From Tepidimonas taiwanensis (GTDB lineage: Bacteria; Pseudomonadota; Gammaproteobacteria; Burkholderiales; Burkholderiaceae_C): a DNA stretch of 64,000 bases. The stretch spans positions 1 to 64,000 of the forward strand of contig NZ_CP083911.1 in NCBI RefSeq assembly GCF_020162115.1, in the 5' to 3' direction. Shown here piece by piece: positions 37,533-46,124 of the stretch (the stretch's first letter is position 1; every line of letters begins with the position of its first letter). The notes below the pieces were generated by a model, which saw only the letters and a list, made by a program, of their open reading frames with translations, was not told the origin of the DNA and searched no databases. The position numbers and the translations under genes are program-made.

Positions 37533-39726
37533 ACGAGGGCGTCATATTCTCTTGTGCACGTTGGGTGCCAGCTGGGGAGTGATCCCCGAGGTGTTGGGGT
37601 TCGTTGCACCCGACGTGTTGCCCCTCTACGCCCGAAGTCCAAGGCGCGCCGAGATGGAGGCCCAGTTGCGCGACAACGGGCTGATGCCGCCCGATGAGCT
37701 GTGGGTGTTGACCACCGGCGGCGCCAAGACGGCTCAATCACTCGAGCAGTTGCAGGCCTGGTGGACTCTGTTGGGTGCCGATATGGCGCTGCGCGTGTGG
37801 ATCGCGGACGGGACGGATCAGCTGGCCACCGCCCACGAGTGCAAGCTGCTGCGGGAGTTGATCTTGCGCGCAACCCTGGCGGCCCACGATTGGGCGCAAG
37901 GAGGGCAGGTGCTGCTTTCGCTGGCGGGCGGGCGCAAGACGATGAGCGCCGATATGCAGATGGCAGGCACGGTACTCGGCGCACACGCGTGGCTGCACGT
38001 GGTGGGACCAGAGCCGTTACCCCAAGCGCTCGCGCAACGGCCGGAGCCAGCGTTGTTTGCCCAGCCGTTGCCAGAGGACCTTGCGGTGGCGGTGATGCCG
38101 GTGGTGGTGGGACGCGGGCAGCGCGATGAGACGCTGGATGTGCCCATCGACGGGGTGCGTGTCGACACAGAACATTTTCCATTGCCGCTTGCGCAAGGCG
38201 TGCTGCGTTGGTCGCCACCAGCAAACGCCTCCTGGCTGGCGGATGAACTGGAGCACCGGCAGCGCCAGGGTGCTCAGCTCGTTCGCAACTACCTGTCGAC
38301 GGTAACGAGCGGGGACAAGCTGGCAAATTGGCCGGGGCTTCTGCGCCTGCCGCCAGGCGTGATCGATGCGCTGCGCGCGACGCGTGTCGGGCCACAGCAC
38401 GAACGGCTCTTGCGGGCTCTACCCAAGGTGGATTTGCATCGTCACTTGGGCGGCTGTTTGGATATCGCCGCGCAGCGACGCGTGGGACGGGCGATCTGGG
38501 AGAGCTTGGATGCTGACGCCCGGGCGCAGGCGTTGCACGAAGTGACCCCGCTGCTCAAGCGGGGTGGTGATTGGCCCTGGAACTGGCCCGACTTGTTACG
38601 TGGGGACCGCCGTGCGGCCTTGTCCGCGGCGATTTTGGTCCACGCCGAAGACGCGCTGCTCGAGGCCGCGCTTTATGGCGCGACACGACCGCGCTGGGCG
38701 CTCAAGCGGCGCCACCCGGCGGGATTTGCCGCATACGAGCGCCCGGGTGAGCTCAGCGGCAGCGCTGTCCTGGGGTGCGCGGCGGCGCTGCGGCCGTACG
38801 CGCAGGAGGTGGTCGCTGCAGCGGCCGCAGAAGGATTGGCGGCGGTTGAACTGCGCGGGAGCCCGCACAAATACGCGCCGCACGATCCGGTGGCATTCGT
38901 TCGCGATCTGCATGCAGCGTTGACGGCGGCCGGGGCTGACGTCGGCTGTGGCAGTCCACCGCGCGTTGTCGGTAACGCAACGGCAGCGCCGGCTCTGCGT
39001 GTGGGTTTCGTCTGGATATTGGACCGGCGACAACCCGGGCGTGCCAAAGGGGTGATTGAGGCGGCTGTGCAGGCTCAGCGGGAGTTTCCGGGATTTATGT
39101 TGGGTGTTGACTTGGCGGGGGACGAGCGCACCAGTGAACCGGAAAAATGGGCGCAGTGGTTCGAGCCGGCCTTCCGGGAATGTTTGTTCGTTACCGTTCA
39201 CGCGGGTGAAGACGAGCCCGCTGACAATATTTGGCAGGCGGCGTACCATTTGCATGCGGATCGGATCGGCCATGGATTGACGCTGGCTGACAATCGGCGG
39301 TTGATGTCTCGTTTCCGTGAGCGGGGGATCTGCCTGGAGCTTTGCCCGACCTCCAATATGGAGGTGGTGGGATTTGATGATCCCCAGTTGAATGATTCCA
39401 GTCTACCCGCGCACATGGCCCGGCAGGTGGTAGGCAGCAACGTATACCCCCTGCGCGAGTTTCTGGACGCCGGCTTGCCCTTGACGCTGTGCACGGATAA
39501 CCCCGGCATCTCTCGCACGACACTTGCCAACGAATACGTGGTTGCTTCCCGGCTGACTCCAGGAGGGTTGACGCTGTGGGAGGCGTTGACATTGATGTAC
39601 CAGTCGTTTGCACGCAGCTTTCTCCCGGCTGTCGATCGCCAGGAGTTGATGCACGCGGCGGATGCGAAGATCGTGGCGGAGGTGCTGCGGGTCGCGGAGG
39701 TGGAGCCTGGTTTGTTTGCCAGTTGA
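37519..39726 (+). CDS. cad1: CARF-adenosine deaminase fusion (Cad1 type)
   Basis: A 735 aa protein. Residues about 1-250 form a CARF domain (HILLCTLGASWGVIPEVLGF at the start, SLAGGRKTMSADMQMAGTVL near 135). Residues about 300-730 form an adenosine/AMP deaminase-type TIM barrel: KVDLHRHLGG (zinc HxH), VDLAGDE, TVHAGED, RIGHG, ELCPTSNMEV and CTDNPGIS. The zinc-binding His and Asp residues are present; the second residue of the TDD-like pair is Asn, as in some bacterial deaminases. Cad1 proteins are reported to deaminate ATP to ITP when bound to cyclic oligoadenylate. The ATG at 37519 is used. It is the last gene of the locus. Confidence 0.92.
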   Translation: MQRAERGRHILLCTLGASWGVIPEVLGFVAPDVLPLYARSPRRAEMEAQLRDNGLMPPDELWVLTTGGAKTAQSLEQLQAWWTLLGADMALRVWIADGTDQLATAHECKLLRELILRATLAAHDWAQGGQVLLSLAGGRKTMSADMQMAGTVLGAHAWLHVVGPEPLPQALAQRPEPALFAQPLPEDLAVAVMPVVVGRGQRDETLDVPIDGVRVDTEHFPLPLAQGVLRWSPPANASWLADELEHRQRQGAQLVRNYLSTVTSGDKLANWPGLLRLPPGVIDALRATRVGPQHERLLRALPKVDLHRHLGGCLDIAAQRRVGRAIWESLDADARAQALHEVTPLLKRGGDWPWNWPDLLRGDRRAALSAAILVHAEDALLEAALYGATRPRWALKRRHPAGFAAYERPGELSGSAVLGCAAALRPYAQEVVAAAAAEGLAAVELRGSPHKYAPHDPVAFVRDLHAALTAAGADVGCGSPPRVVGNATAAPALRVGFVWILDRRQPGRAKGVIEAAVQAQREFPGFMLGVDLAGDERTSEPEKWAQWFEPAFRECLFVTVHAGEDEPADNIWQAAYHLHADRIGHGLTLADNRRLMSRFRERGICLELCPTSNMEVVGFDDPQLNDSSLPAHMARQVVGSNVYPLREFLDAGLPLTLCTDNPGISRTTLANEYVVASRLTPGGLTLWEALTLMYQSFARSFLPAVDRQELMHAADAKIVAEVLRVAEVEPGLFAS

Positions 39727-39867
39727 CGGTACGCAGAGGAGCGACGGAATGATTATGATCGGCGTCGATCGCAAAACTGCCGACGGGTTTTCAATGGGAC
39801 ACAGGCTTTAAAGTTTCATGTAAAAGGTGATCGCCTCTATCACAGTTGCCATCTGTGCGGCTAAAAA

Positions 39868-41498
39868 GTCGCCCCTGAAAAATTCATTTCAAGCCACGCC
39901 CAGCCGGATTGAAGCGAGTTGCGTTCCCATCGGCCGGGATCTTGGCGACCATCCAGCCCCAACGGCACGCAAAGCCCACGCCATGCGCAGGCGCAACAAA
40001 AGCTGAGCCAAGAAGGTGATGCCCTTCTTGACGATCATGCGCAGCAGCCAGCGGATGTTGTAGCCCGCCGCGCACAGCACCGCGTGCAGCCGGTCACCCT
40101 GCTCGCCCTTGAGGTGGCACCTGTCCATGCGGTGATCCTGCTTCAAGTGCCCGATGACCGGCTCGATGGCCTGGCGGCGCTTGAGCAGCTTGCGCTCCTG
40201 CTGCGTGAGGCGCTTGATCTTGCCGCGGTGCACCAGGCGCACATCCGCAATGTCGGCTTCCACCCCGCGGTAGCCCAGATCGGCAAACGCTGTGCTGGGC
40301 TTGATGCCAGTGTCCTGCATCAGGATCGTGGCCTGCTCCAGCTGCGCTTGCAGCGTGTGCCCGTCGTAGGGGTTGCCATGGAAGGCCCGGGCTCCGACGA
40401 TGAGGCTGTGCTTCAGGGTGCTGGCAATGCCGACCTTGACGCCGAACTCGTAAGGGCAGCGGGCCTTGCCCTTGTTGATGCACTCCACCTCCGGCGCGTG
40501 CCAGGCGTAGAGCTTTCGAGTCCCGTCGGCGGTCTTTCGGTTGGCAGTCTGCGCCACCAGACGCGCCGCCTTGTTGAGGGTGTGGCCAAGAGCACTCTGG
40601 ATGGCCTGCCCCAGGCGGCTGGCCTTGCGCTCGATCTCGCGCTGCAGCCTGGCCACGATCGTGCGCTGGCGCTTGATGACCCGGCGCATGCGCGCAAACT
40701 GCCGCGCGTGCGCATAGCGTCCTGCCTTGCGGGCCAGCTCCTTGCCTTCCTTGGCAAAGGTCTGCTTCAAGGCGATGCCGGCGGCCTTGGCCGCCTCCAC
40801 CAGCTTGGTGCGTGCCGTCTCCAGCAGCCGGCTGTCGGTGGGGTGCGCCACCGCCTTGGGTTGTACGGTGGTGTCCACCACCACGCGCTTGAGTTCCTGC
40901 GGCTTGATGAGTCCGGTTTCCACCGCCACGTTGATGGTCTGCGCCAAGAGTTCTTCCACGCCTTCTTCGCCCAGCAGCCGGCGAAACTTCACCAGCGTCG
41001 TGGCGTCGCACGGCCGGCGATGTTCAAAGTACGCCCGCCCCGAGAAGAACTGCCATGTGGGGGTTTCGCCCCAGCGCTCGACCACCCCTTCGTCCGACTC
41101 GTTGAAGGCGTGCTTCAGATACAGCAGCGCGATCATCACGCGCAGCGGCACGCGGGGTCGGCCTGCGTTGGACGCCCGAGCTGCGCGCACCGGAGATTCG
41201 CCAAAGAGGTCCAGATCGGGCATCGCGACACCTGCGCGCGCTTTGCGCATGAACAGGTGCGACAGCCTTGCTTCCAACTCCTGCCACGGCATGCGTGAGG
41301 ACAACACCGCCAGCGGATGGCGCAGGTCGATCATCTGATCGAGCCGGGCGCGGAAGAAGTCCTCGGTGGCGGGGCAGGCAAACATCGCAAAACTCCCAGA
41401 AAACGGCGCATCAGACCATCAAATCTGGGGGAAATTGTACTCGCAAACAGACAATAACACAAGAAAAATCATGCTGTTATGAATATTTCAGGGGCGAC
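39868..41498 (-). mobile_element. IS5-family insertion sequence, complete
   Basis: A 1631-bp element bounded by 20-bp inverted repeats with one mismatch (left GTCGCCCCTGAAAAATTCAT, right complement GTCGCCCCTGAAATATTCAT). One transposase gene fills it. I find no convincing target duplication, and the two flanks come from different contexts (cad1 downstream region and mid-flhC). The element therefore probably sits at a rearrangement joint. Confidence 0.85.
39889..41385 (-). CDS. IS5-family transposase
   Basis: A 498 aa DDE transposase. The N-terminal part has LYLKHAFNESDEGVVERW and DATTLVKFRRLLGE. Catalytic motifs are VVDTTVQPKAV (first Asp), AFADLGYRGVEADI (second Asp) and QAIEPVIGHLKQDHRMD (Glu). 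A charged insert with KRQRTIVARLQREIERKASR sits in the middle. The frame is open with no sign of decay, so the element may be active. The stop is 1 bp inside the left inverted repeat. Confidence 0.9.
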   Translation of the reverse strand: MFACPATEDFFRARLDQMIDLRHPLAVLSSRMPWQELEARLSHLFMRKARAGVAMPDLDLFGESPVRAARASNAGRPRVPLRVMIALLYLKHAFNESDEGVVERWGETPTWQFFSGRAYFEHRRPCDATTLVKFRRLLGEEGVEELLAQTINVAVETGLIKPQELKRVVVDTTVQPKAVAHPTDSRLLETARTKLVEAAKAAGIALKQTFAKEGKELARKAGRYAHARQFARMRRVIKRQRTIVARLQREIERKASRLGQAIQSALGHTLNKAARLVAQTANRKTADGTRKLYAWHAPEVECINKGKARCPYEFGVKVGIASTLKHSLIVGARAFHGNPYDGHTLQAQLEQATILMQDTGIKPSTAFADLGYRGVEADIADVRLVHRGKIKRLTQQERKLLKRRQAIEPVIGHLKQDHRMDRCHLKGEQGDRLHAVLCAAGYNIRWLLRMIVKKGITFLAQLLLRLRMAWALRAVGAGWSPRSRPMGTQLASIRLGVA

Positions 41499-41922
41499 CA
41501 AGGAGGTCACGGGCCGCTCGCCCAGCAAGGGGCAGCTGCCGTTTTCCACGGACTACTTCCTGCAGTGGCAGCCCAACATCCACGCCTCGCTCTTCGAGAA
41601 CATCCGCCAGTCGCTCGTCAAGACCGTGGCGCTGGACGACATCGACGCGATCATGAAGGCGTATCGCCTCTACGCCGAGCAGATGCGCGTGTGCGGCATC
41701 GAGCCGCTGCTGAGCTTCACGCGCGCGTGGCGGCTGGCGCGCTTCATGGATGCGGGCATGCTCGTGCGCACGCGCTGCACGCACTGCGGTGGCCACTTCG
41801 TGGCCGACCCCTACATCAACGCGCGCCACTACGTCTGCGGCCTGTGCAAGCCGCCGGCAAGAGCGGGTAAAGGACGCACGCCGGGGGCGATCGGCACGGC
41901 GCTCTCGACCCAAATTGCCTGA
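41499..41922 (+). pseudogene. flhC: flhC lacking its 5' end
   Basis: The frame reads KEVTGRSPSKGQLPFSTDYF, then WQPNIHASLFENI and CTHCGGHFVADPYINARHYV, the middle and C-terminal zinc region of flagellar master activator FlhC. About 50 N-terminal residues are missing and flhD is absent upstream. The join is exactly the IS5 right inverted repeat. An ATG inside that repeat (41479) would give a chimeric 147 aa product beginning MNISGAT. Function as the FlhD4C2 activator is unlikely. Confidence 0.88.
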
Positions 41923-42057
41923 AGCGGTCAGCGCTCTCCCGCCGACGCCGCCCAGCCAAGCCCTCACGCAGCCGCCCGCGGTCGTCGACGGCACCCGTCA
42001 CGACGGCCACCGAGCCTTGCCAGCTCCGGTGAGGCCCCGCCGCACTCCCCCCGGCGC

Positions 42058-42099
42058 GTCACCCCCTGCGTGTCACCCCCTGCGTGTCACCCCCTGCGT
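42058..42099. repeat. Three tandem 14-bp repeats
   Basis: The unit GTCACCCCCTGCGT is repeated three times without change, just upstream of a good sigma70 promoter. It could be a regulator-binding array or simple slippage. Confidence 0.85.
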
Positions 42100-42102
42100 G
42101 TC

Positions 42103-42138
42103 TTGACGTGCCGTGCCGAGCGGGATAGCATTTCCCGC
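42103..42138 (+). promoter_or_regulatory. Promoter with overlapping palindrome
   Basis: TTGACG (42103-42108) and TAGCAT (42126-42131) are separated by 17 bp, a good sigma70 promoter. The -10 lies inside the inverted repeat GCGGGA...TCCCGC (42120-42138), a possible operator. The predicted start point falls near the ATG at 42139, so the first small ORF would be leaderless or the product is an RNA. Confidence 0.6.
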
Positions 42139-42231
42139 ATGATTGGCTTGATTATCTCCTCGCTGGCGATCGTTTTTTCTATGCTATTGATTTACGCGCA
42201 CAAAAAATATCCTGTCAAAAAGAACTCGTAG
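42139..42231 (+). CDS. Small membrane ORF 1 (30 aa)
   Basis: Encodes MIGLIISSLAIVFSMLLIYA followed by HKKYPVKKNS: one hydrophobic helix with a basic tail. It has no ribosome site, since the promoter -10 ends 7 bp before it. No homologue is recognised. It is the first of three similar tiny ORFs in a row. Confidence 0.4.
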   Translation: MIGLIISSLAIVFSMLLIYAHKKYPVKKNS

Positions 42232-42262
42232 CGGCAATAGCGGCTGTTGTAGGGGGCTTGTC

Positions 42263-42355
42263 ATGTGGTACGTCATCGGTGCGCATATTCTCTTTTGGAT
42301 TTTTTGTGCCGTGATCTGGATGGTGCTGCGAGAAGACCGCTGCCGATCAACCTGA
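42263..42355 (+). CDS. Small membrane ORF 2 (30 aa)
   Basis: Encodes MWYVIGAHILFWIFCAVIWM and a short charged tail VLREDRCRST: a single membrane span. AGGGGGC lies 6 bp upstream of the ATG as a possible ribosome site. The MWY start recalls CydX/small oxidase subunits, but there is no cydAB nearby, so no function is assigned. Confidence 0.45.
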   Translation: MWYVIGAHILFWIFCAVIWMVLREDRCRST

Positions 42356-42402
42356 TGCCCCGTCGATCGTCGCGCTGAGCAAACAAAACGGGTTTGAAGA
42401 AG

Positions 42403-42528
42403 ATGGGTCTGGCAGAAGCTTTATTCTATGGTGCGAATGTCGCATTCTGGATCTTTGCTGTCATTTTGTATGGTGCCGTCAAAAAGAAGATAAGGCAAAA
42501 TTCGCAACAAGATGGTATCGTGCGCTGA
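42403..42528 (+). CDS. Small membrane ORF 3 (41 aa)
   Basis: Encodes MGLAEALFYGANVAFWIFAV, then ILYGAVKKKIRQNSQQDGIV: one membrane span with a basic and polar tail. It shares FWIF with ORF 2, suggesting the two are related. GAAGA precedes the ATG. It is followed by a terminator-like structure. Confidence 0.45.
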   Translation: MGLAEALFYGANVAFWIFAVILYGAVKKKIRQNSQQDGIVR

Positions 42529-42543
42529 TGGGGGAGGCTACCC

Positions 42544-42593
42544 GTATCGAAAAAGATACCTGACAGCCCCAACGCTTTTGGGCTTTCTCTTTC
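42544..42593 (+). terminator. Terminator after the small-ORF cluster
   Basis: Two short hairpins in tandem: GTATC-GAAAAA-GATAC, then AGCCC...GGGCT followed by TTCTCTTT. The second has the form of a weak intrinsic terminator. Together with the promoter at 42103 it defines a transcription unit of about 450 nt. Confidence 0.5.
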
Positions 42594-42931
42594 GTATTGC
42601 TATTTTGTCTTCATGCTGGCGGTCGATATTGAAAGCATCTTTCGAGCGGATTCACGAAGCTTTGGCTTTTCATGAATAGATGCAAAGGGGCGGTCTGATG
42701 AACTCTGCGTGAGAGGGGTTTTCAACGTGTTGAATGGCCGCCAGAGCCTGGCCGAAGCCATGTCTTTCGGTTCGCGTTCGCGGCGCTGGTGGCGAAATTT
42801 GGCGGGGAGTTGAGGGTCGATAAGAGACATTTCACTCCCCGGCGTTCCCGGTGACGTCACGATTATCCCTGTGGGGGCTAACCGAAGGCGTCCCTTGATT
42901 GGGTGTGCTGCCTTTATTTTGGGAGGTTTCA
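42594..42931. other. Stretch without a supported gene
   Basis: No convincing gene is seen here. A minus-strand open frame (42600-42959) has no recognisable domain and overlaps the start of the next plus-strand gene, so it is not called. GGGAGG lies 7 bp before the ATG at 42932. Confidence 0.5.
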
Positions 42932-43564
42932 ATGCCGCTTCAGAACCGTGTCGACCCATGGGGGAAACTTCATGCCCATTCCTCGAAGGCGTCGACCAGG
43001 ATGGGAAACCGTGGTATATTGCATGATGGCAATAACCAAATCGTTCGTCAATGGGCGCACAAACGTTGGGTCACCTGTCTGTTGGCTTTTAAGGGTATTA
43101 GGCGTCCCAGGCCATTTTCGCCAGGAAATTACTCCGAGCTCTTTTTTTTGGATGAGGCAACCGCCTTTTCTGCGGGGCATCGGCCATGCTCGTATTGCCA
43201 GAGGGAGCGTAGCAACTCTTTCCGGGATGTGTGGCTACGAGCAAATGCTGCTGAATTGGGGGATTTTGTCGTCTGCCGGATGGCCCAAATAGACAAAATT
43301 TTACACGCGGAGCGTGTGACTCGTGACAGAGAAAAAATGACTTTTGCCGCGCCCATTGCAGCTCTGCCGGTTGGGACGATGTTCGCGGTCGATGGATCTG
43401 CCTATCTGCTGTCGCCTCGAGGTTGTCTGCCGTGGTCCTTCGACGGCTACGGTGCCCCGCAACCCATGAGCAGCGCAACCGTTGTGCAGGTTCTAACGCC
43501 GCGCTCTATCGTCCGGACTTTCATGGCTGGCTTTGTGCCTTTCATGCATCCATCCGCTGAGTGA
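42932..43564 (+). CDS. Conserved hypothetical protein
   Basis: A 210 aa protein beginning MPLQNRVDPWGKLHAHSSKA. It has GNRGILHD, KGIRRPRPFSPGNYSELFFLDEATA without breaks, and HRPCSYCQRER near residue 90 with a CxxC. The motif order (DPWG, NRG.LHD, YTELFFLDEATA, HRPC..C) looks like a conserved family seen across bacteria, but I cannot name a function. The CxxC could bind metal. It is intact and GC content is lower than in the housekeeping blocks. Confidence 0.65.
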   Translation: MPLQNRVDPWGKLHAHSSKASTRMGNRGILHDGNNQIVRQWAHKRWVTCLLAFKGIRRPRPFSPGNYSELFFLDEATAFSAGHRPCSYCQRERSNSFRDVWLRANAAELGDFVVCRMAQIDKILHAERVTRDREKMTFAAPIAALPVGTMFAVDGSAYLLSPRGCLPWSFDGYGAPQPMSSATVVQVLTPRSIVRTFMAGFVPFMHPSAE

Positions 43565-43639
43565 TGAGGGTTGGACAAGACGGTCCATGGGGTTTTATTG
43601 ATTCGGCGCTGTGAAGATTGAGCTTTTTGACCTGTCTGG

Positions 43640-44059
43640 CATCCAGCCGGGATGGACAAAGAAGACGCTCGATATCAGTAGCCGACGCGCATAGCGCGGT
43701 GGCGCACCACGGGCGCCTTCGTTGTCAAACAAATCGTTGACCAGCTCCCATTCGACGTCGGTCCGACAGCTCGGGTAGGTCTGCTCGGGTGTGTGACGCG
43801 GATGTGCCGCTGTGTAGCCGTAGCGTCGCTTATCGGACTCGCGGGCCACTACGCGCGCGTCCTCAGCGCCGCGCCTGCGCTCGATGCCCATGTCTGTCAG
43901 TACCGTGCGCAGCGTCTGCTCGTGCACCCACACCCCGGTGTGGGCGTGCAGCTCGTCTCGCAACGCTGCCCACGTCGCGCTCGGGTGCGACAGCGTCAAG
44001 CGCTGCAAGACAACCCGATCCTGCGCCTTGCGCTTGGCTGGGCGTCCCCGTTGGGCCAT
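43640..44059 (-). pseudogene. Truncated IS5-type transposase
   Basis: The N-terminal part of a transposase: QRGRPAKRKAQDRVVLQRL, a helix-turn-helix region (SATWAALRDELHAHTGVWVH), RRYGYTAAHPRHTPEQ, and the start of the catalytic domain, TDVEWELVNDLFDNEGARG and YARRLLIS. Homology then stops near 43660 and none of the DDE residues remain. The frame continues with unrelated sequence to 43595. Confidence 0.75.
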
Positions 44060-44219
44060 CGCGTCGCCTCCTCTGGATTGACCTTGCCCCTGTTGAGTGG
44101 GGTTCTTCGAGCGGACGCAGTCCAGCGCGGATTACCTCGCTGATGCTGTGGAAGCGGCCCTGGTCAAGATCTGGGTTAGACCGATGTCGTTCGTCGGCTC
44201 CTTCGTTCGGCGCTTTACT

Positions 44220-45247
44220 TGATGCTGCCCCCGAAAACCGGAGCTCTTAGCCTTGTTGAAAATGTCGACGAGGAAGGAGTTCTGGAAGATGAAAGACAAG
44301 CGAGTGCGTGCGCAGTACACGCGGGAATTCAAGCTGGAGGCGGTGCGGCAGGTGCGGTCTGGCCAGCCCACGGCCGTGGTGGCGCGGGTCTTAGGACACC
44401 GAAGGCGAGTCTGGGCAACTGGGTGCGGCTGGCGACCAAAGGGGCGTTGAGCGCCGAGGGCGGCGAGGACAAGGTCACGCCCGATCAGATGGAGATTGCC
44501 CGCTTGCGCGCCGAGGTCGAGGGGGAGTACGGCTGGCCGCGGATGCACAAGGAGCTGCTCGCACGCGGCATTCGGGTGGGAAAAGAGCGGGTGCGCAAGC
44601 GCATGCAGCAGTACGGCATTCGCGCCAAAACCCAGCGCAAGTTCGTGGTGACCACCGACAGCGGCCACGGCCTGCCGGTGGCGCCTGACCTGGTGCAGCG
44701 GCGCTTCGAGCCCGCAGCGCCCGATCGGCTCTGGTGTGGTGACATCACCGACATCCACACCGACGAGGGCTGGCTGTACCTGGCGGTGGTCATCGACCTC
44801 TTCAGCCGTCAGGTGGTGGGCTGGAGCCTGCAGCCGCAGACGCACGCGGGCCTGGTGAAGGACGCGCTGGCCATGGCGTGGTGGCGTCGGCGGCCTGCAG
44901 CGGGTCTGATCTTTCACAGCGACCGCGGCAGCCAGTATTGCAGCCATGCGTTTCAGCAGGCCTTGCAGGAGTGGGGGATGCGCTCCTCGATGAGTCGCAA
45001 AGGCAATTGTTGGGAAAACGAGCGAAGCGAGTTTCGCCACAATGCGCCGACAGAGAGCTTCTGGGGCCGCTTGAAAACAGCGAGCGTGCATGGGCAGCGA
45101 TTTGCGACCCACGAGCATGTCCGGCAGGCCGTGATGGACTGGCTGGCTTTCTACAATCACCGCCGGTTGCACTCGTCGCTGGGCTATCTCAGCCCGATGC
45201 AGTACGAGCAGCGCTGGCGGGAATCACAGCGGCAACAGACCGCGTGA
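44220..45247 (+). mobile_element. Defective IS3-family element
   Basis: The left end TGATGCTGCCCCCGAAAACC is visible at 44220; I cannot identify a matching right end. OrfA starts near 44289 (MKDKRVRAQYTREFKLEAVR) but is frame-shifted at about 44393. The OrfA tail and OrfB head are deleted: RLRAEV is joined directly to EGEYGWPRM. It cannot make normal OrfA or OrfAB. Confidence 0.85.
44498..45247 (+). pseudogene. IS3-family transposase OrfB, 5'-deleted
   Basis: Contains the OrfB region EGEYGWPRMHKELLARGIRV, the DDE residues in CGDITDIHTDEGWLYLAVVI and FHSDRGSQYCS, and the Glu in APTESFWGRLK. Relative to the usual CWDNAPTESF there is a seven-residue insert (ERSEFRH, about 45020-45040) between CWEN and NAPTES. 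The frame stays open to 45247 and is fused in frame to leftover OrfA sequence. Confidence 0.8.
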
Positions 45248-45318
45248 GTGTCGGGCCAGAACCCTACCTAACTGGGGTAACGTCTGGCCCCGTCGTTTTG
45301 CTGTTTCGGAGCCCGTCT

Positions 45319-46095
45319 GTGAGCCGCCCTGATCCTGCACCCTCGTCCTGGTCGCGCCGCGCCTTGCCGGTGCTGGCGGTCGGGCTCTTGGGCATCATCG
45401 CCCTGATGGGGCAGGCCCCGCCGGCGGCGCTGCTGGCTACCGCGCCCGAGCTGGCGGCCTTGCCGCCGTGGGCGCAACGCGCCGTGCTGGCCCTGAACCC
45501 GCTGCTGCTGGTGATGGCCGCGAGTGCGGTCGGGGCGGCCCTGGCGCATCGGGTGGGTCTGCGCAGCCTGCTTGCCGGCACCGCCCCGGCGCGCCAGCCG
45601 CCCAGGGTGTGGACGGCCAGTGTGGGATGGGGACTTTTCGTTGGCATCGCCGTACAAGTCGTGGACAGGCTGTTGAGCCCTGCATGGAGCGAGGGCTGGC
45701 GAGCGCTCGTGCAGGCCCCGCCCGACATGGCCGGATCACGCCTCGTGGTCGGTCTGCTCTACGGTGGCCTGGCCGAGGAGGTCATCGCCCGCTGGGGCGC
45801 GATGAGCCTGCTGGCCTGGACGCTGCTGCGGGTCTTTGGTCCGGCGCATGCGCGTCTGGCCCTCGGGTTGGCCGTGGCGCTGTCGGCCCTGGTCTTTGGG
45901 GCCGCGCATCTGCCGGTCCTGGCGGCTCAGGTCGAGCTGGATACCATGCTGGTGGCGCGCACGCTGCTGCTCAACGGGCTGGGCGGGGTGGTCTATGGGT
46001 GGCTGTTCTGCCGCCACCACCTGGAAGCCGCCATGGCCGCCCATGCCGCCACCCACCTGGCCCTGGCTGCGCTGCAGGCCGGGCTGGGCGGATGA
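45319..46095 (+). CDS. CPBP-family intramembrane metalloprotease
   Basis: A 258 aa multi-span membrane protein with CPBP/CAAX-protease motifs: GGLAEEVIARWG (paired Glu and Arg) near residue 152, FGAAHLP near 193, and AMAAHAATH near 241. Such proteins are putative membrane proteases, sometimes linked to bacteriocin self-protection. The GTG at 45319 is chosen because upstream in-frame sequence reads back into the IS3 element. It heads a run with the GyrI-like and GNAT genes. Confidence 0.85.
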   Translation: MSRPDPAPSSWSRRALPVLAVGLLGIIALMGQAPPAALLATAPELAALPPWAQRAVLALNPLLLVMAASAVGAALAHRVGLRSLLAGTAPARQPPRVWTASVGWGLFVGIAVQVVDRLLSPAWSEGWRALVQAPPDMAGSRLVVGLLYGGLAEEVIARWGAMSLLAWTLLRVFGPAHARLALGLAVALSALVFGAAHLPVLAAQVELDTMLVARTLLLNGLGGVVYGWLFCRHHLEAAMAAHAATHLALAALQAGLGG

Positions 46096-46124
46096 CCTCC
46101 AGAACTTCAGAACCCGGAGGACCG

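Noticed and set aside
42263..42355. Small ORF 2 as CydX
   Set aside because: Only the MWY start is shared; there is no cytochrome bd operon nearby.
42600..42959. Minus-strand open frame of 119 codons
   Set aside because: No recognisable domain, no clear ribosome site, overlaps the start of the conserved plus-strand gene.
44175..44186. GTTAGACCGATG resembling the start of the CRISPR repeat
   Set aside because: Only the first 10-11 bases match and the rest differs; a 10-base match is expected by chance at a noticeable rate in 64 kb.
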